A stretch of DNA of 32,587 nucleotides, taken from positions 1 through 32,587 of the IMG/VR virus record IMGVR_UViG_3300025151_000163; one strand, given 5' to 3'. A program made the translations under genes and the position numbers. Every line of letters starts with the position of its first letter. The stretch's first letter is position 1. Under the pieces are notes generated by a model. That model had not been told where the DNA came from. It searched no databases and saw only the letters and a program-made list of their open reading frames with translations. Shown in pieces: positions 7,801 to 15,600 of the stretch. Source of the DNA: a virus.

Positions 7801-10800
7801 TATTACTACCTTTGTTGAATACTGTTACACGCTGGACATAAGGAGATCTGCTTGTGATCGCAATGCCAGGAGCAAACTTGAATGCATAACCTTGATTGCC
7901 AGCAGTGTCGAAGAACATGTCAGCAATCGTGACATCCTCAACAACAGATCTATCGTTCATCAAGAAGCAGTCCTTCTGCTTAGTAGCAGTGGTAGGAATG
8001 ATCTTGGTAGCGCGAAGACCAGCACCCTTGACCGTCAGACCAGCTGGAACAGTCAGTGGGAATGTTTCTTGGTATACACCAGCAGCGATGTTCAGAACAT
8101 CGTTAACACCAATATTGGAGATCTGCGACAGAGCGTATGCAATCGTTCTGAATGGTCTCTCTGGCGTTCTACCGCGAGAAGGTTCACCATCATCAACACC
8201 GTTGGTAGATACAAACCATGTGTCGAGTTTGGCATTGATGGTTGCAATACCAATCTGAGCAGGTTCACGCCAGGTGATTGTGCCTGCAGGATCAGTGCTC
8301 AGGATGTGCTGAGTGTTCAGACCAACAACACCAGTGGAGTCATACAGCGAGGTGATGAAACCAGCTTGTACGAAAGCAGAAGTTGCAATACCAACCGATA
8401 CAGTGGCATTCAGAATATCTGCAACTTCAAAGTCAACCGTGGTGATAGTTGCTGCAGTACCAACGATATCAGTAATGATACCAGCAGTGATCTTGACATC
8501 TCTGAGATCAGCAGTCTCAGTGTCAAATGTAGTGATCGTAGCGTAGGTGCCAACCAGAGAGGTTACGACGCCAGCAGTGATCTTTGCGTTGACGATATCG
8601 CCTTCTGTGGCATCAATCGTCGTGATGGTAGCAGCTGTACCAACAATGTCAGTAATAATACCAGCAGTGATATTGACATCTCTAGCATCGAGAGTCTCAA
8701 TATCTACCGTAGTGATTGTGGCATATGTACCAACAGTCGAATCTACAATCAGATCATCGACACGAGCAACGCCATCGATGTAGATGTCACGCCACTCCTT
8801 AGTGGCACTACCCAGATCGTAGGTATCGTCATCATCAGGAACGATATCAGAGTCAACCTCACCTTCAAATACGATGTTATCGGTATTGGAATTACCAAGA
8901 CCAATTGTGCCACCCTCAAAGGTTACACTACCTACGAATGTGGAAGCTCCACCAACTCTGAAGTCACCTTGTACATCTAGACCATCGTTGAGATCTACAA
9001 ATCCAGTTACAGTAGCAGCACCAGATACCTGAATATCTGTGACAATACCAGAACCAATTGTAGCGGTTACGATGTCGGCTGTATTAACATCGAGGGTAAC
9101 GATGGTTGCAGCTGTACCGACTATATCGGTTACAGCAAGACCAGTAATGTTTACATCTTTGGCATCGAGAGTCTCGATATCAACGGTGCCAATGGTTGCA
9201 TAGGTGCCTACCTGACTGGTAATGATACCAGCAGTAATCTTGGCATCCAGGATATCAGCAGCATCGAGGTGTGCAGTGCCATCGATGTAGATGTCTTTCC
9301 ACTCACGATCGGTAGTACCGATGTCTAGAGTGCCATCAGCATTAGGAATAAACTTGAGGTTAGATTCCCATGCCTCTCTTGCTTGATCGTATAAGAATTC
9401 TTTGTCAGTAGTTCCCTTGAGGATGATACCGCCGTTGTCGGCTGTAGCATCAGCATGACCACCAGTAGAACTGAAACCAAGTTCAATGTTCTTATCAGTT
9501 ACCTGAACGACCGTGCTCTGAACGAAACTTGTGGTGCCATTAACAGTCAGATCACCAACAACGGTGAGAGCACCGCCAACACGAACATCGTCTTGGAAAT
9601 CAGCATCTTGGAAGGTTACATATGTACCAACCAGGGATGTGATCAGACCAGTGGTAACCTTGACATCCTTAGCATCAAGAATCTCAAAGTCTGCTGTGTT
9701 GTAAGTTACACCAAAACCAGTCAGTGATGTAACAACACCAGCGACTGTTTTGATAGTATTAATATCGCCTTCATTAGCGTCAAAGGTGATAATTGTGGCA
9801 GCAGTACCAACCAGAGAGGTGATTAAACCTGTGGTTACCTTAATATCCTTGAGATCAGCAACCTCAGTATCAAAGGTTGTGATCGTGGCAGCAGTACCGA
9901 CGATATCAGTAATGATGCCAGCAGTGATCTTAGCTGCCTCAATGTCTGCATTTACGAAGTCTACATTCGTAATGGTTGCAGCAGTACCAACAGTGTCAGT
10001 AATAATACCTGACTGAATCTTAGCGTTGGTAATTGCAAAGTCAGTTGCTAAACCAGCAGTGACCTTGATATCTTCGATGCCAAGGTTATCGACATCGAGT
10101 TGCGGCGCAGTTACTACGCCAGAGATTACTGTATTACCAGTGCCCTTATCAATGATGAATACGCCACCAACATCGAGCAACCCAAAGGGTCGTGTGGTGC
10201 CGATACCGACATAACCAAGTTGGTTACCGTCGATCCAGTTAATATTTTGATTACCAATTACGAGTTGGTTATCACTATCTCCGATAGCAACATTTCGCTC
10301 ATAACCGATGATAACATTGCCACTACCAAGAGTCTCGTTACCCGCAGAATAACCAATGGCAATGTTCTTACTACCGTCTACACTGAAGAGAGTGTAGGGA
10401 CCAATAGCAATGTTTCTTTGCTGTTGTCTAGTTCCTGTACCACCACTCAGGAAGCGACCATTCTTGCTGGTTACGCTACCTGTAAGAGTCTGGAAACCAA
10501 ACGGCATGGTGAATGTATCACCAACCTCGTAACCATCGCCAGGAGCCATGATTTCGATGTTAGTGATCAGACCAGTAGCACCAGTCTGAATTCTAACTAA
10601 CAGACCCTGACCAGATCCACTGGTCTCGGTTACATCTTCAGTAGAGTCGTAGTTAGCAAGAGCAGTTTGATCACCGACACCAACGCTGAGAGTTACCCCA
10701 TCAACAACAGGGAAAGTCTCACCATACATTGCCTGGTTACCCAGAGCAATGTTCTCATCGTTACCGCTGGAAGATAAGGCAAAACCTACCTTATCACCAA

Positions 10801-11674
10801 GCATCAAGTTCTTAGTACCTTGCAGTCTATAACCTGCAAAGTTACCAATAACAATGTTAGATTCTAATTCATCAAAGCTGGAAAGAATACCAGCATATTG
10901 CATTGCACTGGCACCAATCGCAATATTGCGACGGTTGAGGGTCGTTTGACCCATACCAGCTGCAGCAAAATCACCAATGAAGATGGATCCGTCTGCACTG
11001 CTAAGACCTACAGCAGCATCACGACCAACTCTGATAATATCATTGGAGAATGTAATATTACTGAAGGATGATACCCCAGTAATCTCTACATTATTTGCAG
11101 TAAGTGCGTGCCCTACATTGACTTCATAATAATCAGCACTTGTGCCACTCAGAGTGGTTACAACACCAAGGACTGCACGGAAGTCATCGACAGCAGCAGT
11201 AGAGAACCCTGCAGCAGAAACATCTAATGTAGCAGCAGTTGCAACACCAGTGATGTTCCAGTTACGAGCATTTGCCTCGTCATAAACGAGGTCGCCAGTT
11301 ACATTAAGATTGCCACCAACAGCAAAATCTCCAGCAACTGTACCTACACCTGCAGTGTAGAAATCATCTACAACTGTCCAAGAGGCAACTCGTCCTTGAC
11401 TGTCAAGAATAAGGACTTTAGATGCTTGAGGTGTACCGTATGAGGCTGGATTGTCGTTGAAGAGACTGGTGTAATACTCACCACCGACAGCAATCGGAGG
11501 AGCAGTAGGACCAGCAGGGTTACCAATATATAACTTCTTATACGATTTGCCAGCACCAACATCGCTGGTATCGTAAGTATAGATTAACTCACCGAACGAT
11601 ACGCCAGTACCAACGGGAGCAATGTTCGGCGGCGAGGTGCCAAGCGTCCTTTTGAGGAGGATTGTTGCAGACAT
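4832..11674 (-). CDS. Giant modular fibre-like virion protein (YadA-like repeats, 30-residue repeats, pectin-lyase and LamG domains)
   Basis: A 2,280-residue fibre-like protein. In order: an N-terminal segment (1-130); YadA/Hep_Hag-like NIAIG repeats (248-476); 30-residue repeats (551-700, 811-880, 980-1089, 1948-2007); two copies of a DxGTxDxGxxxxEWKDIYIDG-type motif (about 775-800 and 945-970); a pectin-lyase-like domain starting DTWFVSTNGVDDG (1150-1440); a LamG domain (1441-1645); the remainder of the pectin-lyase-like part (to about 1755); a FGDDNDLQIYHDGSNSYIDD motif (about 2034-2053); and a C-terminus ending SDSIDGGTF. There is no signal peptide or membrane anchor. The position before gp13 corresponds to T4 fibre/whisker genes, so an extended trimeric host-contact fibre is likely but inferred. 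A GGAGGT sits eight bases before the ATG. Confidence 0.85.
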   Translation of the reverse strand: MSATILLKRTLGTSPPNIAPVGTGVSFGELIYTYDTSDVGAGKSYKKLYIGNPAGPTAPPIAVGGEYYTSLFNDNPASYGTPQASKVLILDSQGRVASWTVVDDFYTAGVGTVAGDFAVGGNLNVTGDLVYDEANARNWNITGVATAATLDVSAAGFSTAAVDDFRAVLGVVTTLSGTSADYYEVNVGHALTANNVEITGVSSFSNITFSNDIIRVGRDAAVGLSSADGSIFIGDFAAAGMGQTTLNRRNIAIGASAMQYAGILSSFDELESNIVIGNFAGYRLQGTKNLMLGDKVGFALSSSGNDENIALGNQAMYGETFPVVDGVTLSVGVGDQTALANYDSTEDVTETSGSGQGLLVRIQTGATGLITNIEIMAPGDGYEVGDTFTMPFGFQTLTGSVTSKNGRFLSGGTGTRQQQRNIAIGPYTLFSVDGSKNIAIGYSAGNETLGSGNVIIGYERNVAIGDSDNQLVIGNQNINWIDGNQLGYVGIGTTRPFGLLDVGGVFIIDKGTGNTVISGVVTAPQLDVDNLGIEDIKVTAGLATDFAITNAKIQSGIITDTVGTAATITNVDFVNADIEAAKITAGIITDIVGTAATITTFDTEVADLKDIKVTTGLITSLVGTAATIITFDANEGDINTIKTVAGVVTSLTGFGVTYNTADFEILDAKDVKVTTGLITSLVGTYVTFQDADFQDDVRVGGALTVVGDLTVNGTTSFVQSTVVQVTDKNIELGFSSTGGHADATADNGGIILKGTTDKEFLYDQAREAWESNLKFIPNADGTLDIGTTDREWKDIYIDGTAHLDAADILDAKITAGIITSQVGTYATIGTVDIETLDAKDVNITGLAVTDIVGTAATIVTLDVNTADIVTATIGSGIVTDIQVSGAATVTGFVDLNDGLDVQGDFRVGGASTFVGSVTFEGGTIGLGNSNTDNIVFEGEVDSDIVPDDDDTYDLGSATKEWRDIYIDGVARVDDLIVDSTVGTYATITTVDIETLDARDVNITAGIITDIVGTAATITTIDATEGDIVNAKITAGVVTSLVGTYATITTFDTETADLRDVKITAGIITDIVGTAATITTVDFEVADILNATVSVGIATSAFVQAGFITSLYDSTGVVGLNTQHILSTDPAGTITWREPAQIGIATINAKLDTWFVSTNGVDDGEPSRGRTPERPFRTIAYALSQISNIGVNDVLNIAAGVYQETFPLTVPAGLTVKGAGLRATKIIPTTATKQKDCFLMNDRSVVEDVTIADMFFDTAGNQGYAFKFAPGIAITSRSPYVQRVTVFNKGSNTSTADPYGYGSADSAPSSYIAGGGAYIDGSEVAAGSLEAGFLFNEVTFIVPNSKGLIMTNGARSEYLNCFSYFAAEAIKGTSGSLGISSAGETRLRLTGITTVGVGNTITVFDTDGTTGLATAIVAGYDGTYLDVTGKQTGFEVLRARTAKVVTFNDNAQLDTTVKKFGSAALKLDGSNDSISVPSSGDLGFGTNTDFTIEFWAYANTTGLTSATLFDLRDTGTDAEGISVAFRAAGEVDMRVGTTTAITGSGAGIATGVWKHYALAREGTNTRLFVDGTQRGIKTSDTTDYGASKGLVIGADFDGASQNVTGWIDDFRIERGVAKYTANFTAPTAAHTGDKDTVLLLSFDGASGVSTTTDDVVRNQDIRITQAGGGIGTATKVILADYSQFGADMRSVGCAVEYGQKGVIADGDGVSLRLFALNFNHVGAGGDFSNDPNLAIQANEVTELNNGDVSFVSIDQKGDFRVGDAFFVDQESGTVSFSQQVTSLQALSSLTITDGTDSSTVTPTSGTFGNIQISGNNIESTSGDINIDPAGAGDINITGDVNVLGILTATTIQLDAFQKGDTSIALDDSGSDGTIRFNTDNVEGMRLTNGQLLGIATAAPRARVDVLGSTLLEDLKITGVGSFMSNLTVGAGLTVTGDSEFEANLAVEDLKAVTGVVTSLVGTYSTITTVDIETLDAKDVNITGLAVTDIVGTAATIVTIDTEALDAFDAKITGVAVTNAVFTGITTYKDNVKANFGDDNDLQIYHDGSNSYIDDAGTGTLAIRSNQVELQKYTGETLANFTADGKVTLFYNNGKRFETISAGSSVSGQLQTGTLDVATDAEIHASLIVDHGTVLTGIVTSSAGVEAININVSGILTTNNFRVTGVTTIANITIGAGSSSTKINTLSGELVLDSAAGQVTVQDDLSVIGYGTFRDGIYYRSDQSGINGIGYSGPNGVAYFEADGRLVSGLSTVGFLTTSNYVLTTDENNIPIWSDSIDGGTF
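5654..5833 (-). repeat. 90-bp repeat array D in the fibre gene (2 units)
   Basis: Residues 1948-2007 are two 30-residue units (VTGVVTSLVGTYSTITTVDI… and NITGLAVTDIVGTAATIVTI…) with a degenerate third following. The second unit matches 20 residues of array B exactly. Confidence 0.85.
6740..7354 (-). other. LamG-like domain within the fibre's pectin-lyase region
   Basis: Residues 1441-1645 contain KKFGSAALKLDGSNDSISV, DFTIEFWAYAN, VWKHYALAREGTNTRLFVDG, GWIDDFRIERGVAKYTANF and finally DTVLLLSFDG, the typical LamG/jelly-roll pattern. Helix-like sequence of the pectin-lyase type (RSVGCAVEYGQKGVIADGDG) resumes after it, so it looks like an internal insertion. Confidence 0.8.
7355..8227 (-). other. 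Pectin-lyase-like beta-helix domain of the fibre
   Basis: Residues 1150-1440 begin DTWFVSTNGVDDG, then TPERPFRTIAYALS, NDVLNIAAGVYQETFPLTVP and GLTVKGAGLRATKI, the DUF1565-like opening of single-stranded right-handed beta-helix proteins. Phage members can be enzymatic or purely structural, and no catalytic residues can be assigned here. Confidence 0.8.
8408..8737 (-). repeat. 90-bp repeat array C in the fibre gene (about 3.6 units)
   Basis: Residues 980-1089 hold a partial unit and three full units at exact 30-residue spacing: ITAGIITDIVGTAATITT, ITAGVVTSLVGTYATITT and ITAGIITDIVGTAATITT, each followed by a D-x-E/T-x-x-D-(I/L) tail. Confidence 0.9.
9035..9244 (-). repeat. 90-bp repeat array B in the fibre gene (2 units plus a partial)
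   Basis: Residues 811-880: ITAGIITSQVGTYATIGTVD, then NITGLAVTDIVGTAATIVTL, then a truncated third unit. It follows an EWKDIYIDG motif, as array C also does. Confidence 0.85.
9575..10024 (-). repeat. 90-bp repeat array A in the fibre gene (5 units)
   Basis: Residues 551-700 are five consecutive units of exactly 30 residues with consensus (A/V/I)K(I/V)T(A/T)G(I/L)ITD(I/L)VGTAATITT followed by a D-rich tail. The fourth unit is the most diverged (VAGVVTSLTGFGVTYNT). Confidence 0.9.
10247..10933 (-). repeat. YadA/Hep_Hag-like NxxIG head repeats in the fibre
   Basis: Residues 248-476 contain RNIAIGASAM, SNIVIGNFAGY, KNLMLGDKVG, ENIALGNQAM, RNIAIGPYTL, KNIAIGYSAG, GNVIIGYERN and RNVAIGDSDN. This is the pattern of left-handed beta-roll heads of trimeric adhesins. 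A GDGYEVGDTF insertion lies between copies at about 379-388. Confidence 0.75.
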
Positions 11675-11886
11675 TAGTAGACACCTCCGTCAATGATGGC
11701 AGCAGGGAAATTTTTAGTTGTTTTGAAAGCGTTCGATGCCGCTTCGTATACCAAAATGCTCCCGTCTTCCAAGTTAGTCGCGTCTACATCCGCGAGCAAA
11801 GTTAATCGACCGCCCGAACCCCCTCCAAGGGATCCGCTAGCAATAACTTTGACCTGATTCGATGTGCCGATTCGTAATGATGGCAT
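11674..11886 (-). CDS. Small fibre-like structural protein
   Basis: A 70-residue protein with a Gly/Ser-rich stretch (SGSLGGGSGG, about 17-26) and then LLADVDATNLEDGSILVYEA, a motif seen in fibre-type virion proteins of marine myoviruses. It ends AAIIDGGVY, resembling the SDSIDGGTF end of the neighbouring 2,280-residue fibre. It shares one base with the genes on both sides (TAATG junctions) and has AGGAG and AAGG stretches before its ATG. A minor virion component is likely. No enzyme or membrane feature is present. Confidence 0.75.
   Translation of the reverse strand: MPSLRIGTSNQVKVIASGSLGGGSGGRLTLLADVDATNLEDGSILVYEAASNAFKTTKNFPAAIIDGGVY
11683..11688 (-). promoter_or_regulatory. Ribosome binding site of the fibre gene
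   Basis: GGAGGT on the minus strand, eight bases before the ATG at 11674 and inside the preceding 70-codon gene. It supports this start and independent initiation of the very long fibre frame. Confidence 0.65.
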
Positions 11887-12224
11887 TACCTTGTGACTCC
11901 TGCTCTGACTAGGACCATTCCTTCAACGACCTTATATTTAAAGCCACCAGAGTCTTCAAGGTTCACATCATATACATATCGCCCTGGTTTAATATCAGCT
12001 GTTACTGTCGAACCCAGGGAAATCTGGATTTGACCTGCTTCGGGATCGGTAACTGTAGACGCAAATGAGACGGCAGTAGAACTTCCCGCCCACTTTCTCA
12101 TCTGAGAAGTCGCCGTGTAGTTCGTCAGGTTTAAATAGGTGCCTGTGTCATTATCTCCAAGACTGAAACCATGTTGAAAATCAACACCTGTATCGATTTG
12201 GAGATTAGCAATGTAAACTGCCAT
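11886..12224 (-). CDS. Small beta-rich virion protein (tail-associated, Ig/BppU-like)
   Basis: A 112-residue product predicted to be almost entirely beta strands: a DTGVDFQHGF start, LTNYTATSQMRKW, the AGQIQISLGSTVTADIKPGR segment, YVYDVNLEDSGG, and the VVEGMVLVRAGVTR end. This pattern (LTNYT…Q(I/M)RK…G…Y(V/I)YD(I/V)…VEG) is shared by small tail-associated proteins of many cyanophages and resembles the N-terminal domain of BppU-type baseplate proteins. It starts 23 bases after the upstream stop, with an ACTAAATA element nearby, and overlaps the next start by one base. The role is probably structural, at the base of a fibre, but unproven. Confidence 0.78.
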   Translation of the reverse strand: MAVYIANLQIDTGVDFQHGFSLGDNDTGTYLNLTNYTATSQMRKWAGSSTAVSFASTVTDPEAGQIQISLGSTVTADIKPGRYVYDVNLEDSGGFKYKVVEGMVLVRAGVTR

Positions 12225-12247
12225 TCTTTACATCACGGATTATCCTA

Positions 12248-12412
12248 TTAGGTATTTAGTTTCCTTAATTCCTGTAATACTTGTTGCATAGTCAACTTAA
12301 TTTCAGAAATTTCTGCTCTAAGGATTTCAATATCAGTTTGGGGGATATCGCCATTAACATCCGTTCCAAATCCATGATATCTTAAAAATTCTGAATGAGG
12401 ATTTCTACTCAT
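12248..12412 (-). CDS. 54-residue coiled-coil protein (small overlooked gene)
   Basis: An ATG at 12412 overlaps the preceding stop as ATGA and opens a 54-codon frame that ends in TAA at 12248-12250. The product starts MSRNPHSEFLRYHGFGTDVN and its second half (about 24-52) is a single amphipathic helix with heptad-like I/L/M spacing, ending LQELRKLNT. Without it this stretch would be a 184-base gap in an otherwise gap-free block. Its layout (short polar N-terminus, C-terminal coiled coil) resembles the 67-residue product just upstream, so the two may act as a pair or be distant duplicates. No family is recognised. Confidence 0.72.
   Translation of the reverse strand: MSRNPHSEFLRYHGFGTDVNGDIPQTDIEILRAEISEIKLTMQQVLQELRKLNT
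12253..12260 (-). promoter_or_regulatory. Possible late promoter (ACTAAATA) before the small tail genes
   Basis: ACTAAATA on the minus strand, one mismatch from NATAAATA, ending 28 bases before the ATG of the 112-residue gene and overlapping the end of the 54-codon gene. The octamer and spacing are the same as before gp17. Confidence 0.35.
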
Positions 12413-12612
12413 AATTTATCCACGATTTTACTTAACATATTTTTGATATCATCGATATCTTTTTTCATCTCATCAAGCTCTTCACGCTCAGTCTTCTTGG
12501 CATTCTTTTGTCTCAGATATGCATGATAACTGGAGTCATCGTTATTCACGATGGCCCCAGTCTCAGAATCTCTGTATAAGTTAGAATGCCCTTCTACGGG
12601 AATCAAACTCAT
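12409..12612 (-). CDS. 67-residue conserved-type phage protein with C-terminal coiled coil
   Basis: The product begins MSLIPVEGHSNLYRDSETGA, an arrangement (I-P-x-x-G-H-x-x-L-Y-R-D-x-x-T/S-G-A-I) seen in many marine T4-like phages, and continues through a YLRQKNAKKTE segment into an acidic/basic helix (about 43-67) with heptad hydrophobics, ending MLSKIVDKL. It overlaps the stop of the 2,438-residue gene as ATGA and the start of the 54-codon gene in the same way. It probably binds or helps assemble a tail component, but the function is not known and this is inference from position. Confidence 0.85.
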   Translation of the reverse strand: MSLIPVEGHSNLYRDSETGAIVNNDDSSYHAYLRQKNAKKTEREELDEMKKDIDDIKNMLSKIVDKL

Positions 12613-15600
12613 GCTACTGCAATTGCTCTAAGGTTCTTCAGTACAGGATACTTCGCTTGGTTAGTTCCAGTAAATACGATTTTAATTTGGAAACCGTTGA
12701 AACTAGGAAGATCATCTATGGAGTATGTATACTCTCTGTACTGGGTCTCGTCTGCAGCAACGAAGGAATCAGATCTACCATCATTTTCCTTAGGATCAAT
12801 AACTTCATCCCCAATTCCATCTCCATCAGTGTCTCTGAGGTTGAAATAACCTGGGAAGAGTTCAAAGTCGGGAGTTACTTCACTAGAGTCAGTCTTGAGG
12901 ATGCTGTAAAGAACGCGGAAATCACACTCAATGGGTCTACGAGCATCGAATACAACCTTCAACGATGTTGCAGGATTCTTAATATAAATCGGGTTCGACA
13001 TATAGTAAGAAGCATGGGGATCATTGAATCTAGACTTGACTCTAGGATCGATACGATAGTCTGCGATCGGTTGATTCAATCTATTCTCATAGAAGAGTGC
13101 GTTAGCACCTTCAAGGAATACTGTAGGAGAGTTGAATTCATCACCACTGTTAGCAAGTTCAACAGTAAAGGTGAATGACTTGTTCCTAGGCAGAGAACCA
13201 AGACGATTGGACTCATTAACTCTAGAACCAAGAACTCTGGTAGTTTCCAGTTGATTGATTCTATCGAAAGTAAGATCCTCAAAACCAGCATCAATGAAGG
13301 AAGTTTCCGTACCGTCAGGAGAGGTGCCTGTAACACTTCTCATTTGCAGCGAGAGGAAGTCATTGGGTCCGAAGGTGTCAGCATCCAACAGAGGTCTTAC
13401 AGCGTCAAACTGAATGTTTCTGGAAGCATGAACATTTTGACCACCGCCAGCTGCCTCTTCTTTGAACGAAACTTGGGGGATGTTATTGGTAGTATCATCA
13501 CTACCTCTAGTGGATCCTCTATCAATTTGCAGATAGTAATTATCGATACCTCTCAGTAGAGGAGATACATCATGTTCTGCATTGATTCTCCTGAGAGATA
13601 CGCCTGCATACTCATATTTGGAGATGACATCATTCTGAAGGTGGTTGAGTGCCTTGGTGCCATCAACACCTCTTACAACACCACCAAGACTAGAAACACC
13701 AACGCTAGTGTAGGAGATAATCTCACTACCAACAAATGCATATCCAGTATTTGCTGCGCTGACGAGGGCACCTTCAAACTCGTTGAATTGTTCGGTAGCA
13801 GCAATCGAAACGGAAGTCTCGTTAGATGCGAGGTCAACAGACAACTCTGTAGGAACGACATCAGATACAGCATCAGCAATAATAACTTTATTCAAGTTAC
13901 TATGCATACCGTGGTTACGATGATCAACTCTGAAGTATTCGCCAGTATAGATGCTACCAGTAGCATCATATGAAGTTACATCCAGACCAGTGTCAATAAC
14001 AGATCCTAATGCATGGTGATAAGTTACATCAGTTCCAGTTGTAGTGTCAAACTCTTCTGCCTGAACATCTGTAAGGAACAGAGTATCGATACCACCGAGA
14101 GAGTTGATACCAATACGGACGCCAGAACCAGATCCACCACAATCTGCAGTTACAATTCCAACAACATCACCAACTTTGTAACCTCTACCAGAAGAAGCGA
14201 TAGAGACGGCAGTGATTGCAGAAATGCCCATACCAACCGTAGCGGTAAGAGTTAATCCAGAACCATCGCCACTGATGTTGAAAGTGCCAACAGGATTGGT
14301 TGGGGTGCCATAGTTACTTCCACCTGTCTCAATTCCAGGAGTTCCGAGAACAGGACCACCCTTATCTTCAATATGACCATAGCGATATGTCTCAGTGCTC
14401 TGACTGATCTTACGACCAGGAGCAAATACTGTACCAATTAGACCAGCGGTGGAGGTTGTGGTAATACCAAGTTTTGCTTTCTTAGGAATAGCAGTAATGG
14501 GATCAAATGCCAGAGGAGGCAGAATACCATTATTGGGTTCAACAGGAGGGTTGAAGAAAGTAAGCAGACCCAGATCAGAGGTATACTTTGCTCTGTAGAG
14601 TTTGAATGTAAGGTCTTCAAACTGAGAAGGCGTCCAAGTTGCACCGTTTTGTGACTTGAACAACGAACCCATAGCAAACTGCTGGGAGTAAATTTTACCC
14701 TGTGCAGAAGGCAAAGACTGTTGATTTAGTGCCTTTTGACCCATTTGACCACAGAATACTTCATACTCATCGCTATCAGAAAGAAGAACGATAGCATAGG
14801 AGGTATCTGGATCTAAGTAGAAAGGCGTTTCAAACTTGACATTAGTTGCTACAGAACCGTCTGTAGAAGTCGTAATGTCTGCAGGACGAACAGTTGCCTG
14901 AGCAGCTCTATCGATCAGGAACAGGGTAGGAGTACCGAGTTCAACTGTTCTGACTTCTACTCTCATCGGAGTAGTTCCGCTATTCTTTTTGGCAAAGAAT
15001 ATATCTAGCGAAGTAATCCATGCGCCCTCTGGTCCTGTCACAATTGTTTGTGCCAAGGGGTCTCTTCTTCTAGCACGACGCCTGCGTCTTCTTCTTACAA
15101 CTCTGGTAACATTTCTAACAACAGTTCTTGTTCTGTTGATAACCCGAGTGTTGTTAATAACAACTGGCGGCGGCGGTGGCGGCGGAGGGGGAACAGAAAC
15201 TACAAGGTCAATCGTAGAAAGATTGGTAATCGTAGTAGTCTCAAGAGTCGTAATTCTAATATCAGTTTGTACAACTCTTGTGGTTCCAGTAGCAAGATAA
15301 CGACCCGTTGCCGTAGAGATTAAGGTAGAACCTGGCAGCGGATTTTCGTTAGTCTGACTAGAAGTCAGTCTAAAATCTCTATTACCAGATCTAATTCTTA
15401 CAGCAGGTGTAGGAGTAGCGTTAGGATCTCTCAGGAAGACTGCTCCAGTGACATCACCAAAGTCATCAGAAACAAGTCTTACGCCTGCCACAGTTGCCTG
15501 AGCACCGCTGGTAAGACCTCTAAGGACCATACCTGTAGGAGCGAATCCAAAGAACGCGCCTTGTGCCTGAGCAGCAAGAGCAACGGTATCAATATTCAGT

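Noticed and set aside
7892-8980. Long plus-strand open frame (362 codons) opposite the fibre gene
   Set aside because: It is antisense to the conserved pectin-lyase and repeat coding sequence, is rich in Ser/Thr/Asn/Cys as expected of a shadow frame, and has no recognisable domain. All real genes here are on the minus strand.
4832-11674. Calling the fibre gene T4 gp12 or wac (fibritin)
   Set aside because: The place fits, but no gp12 receptor-binding tip or fibritin foldon is visible by eye, so only a general fibre call is justified.
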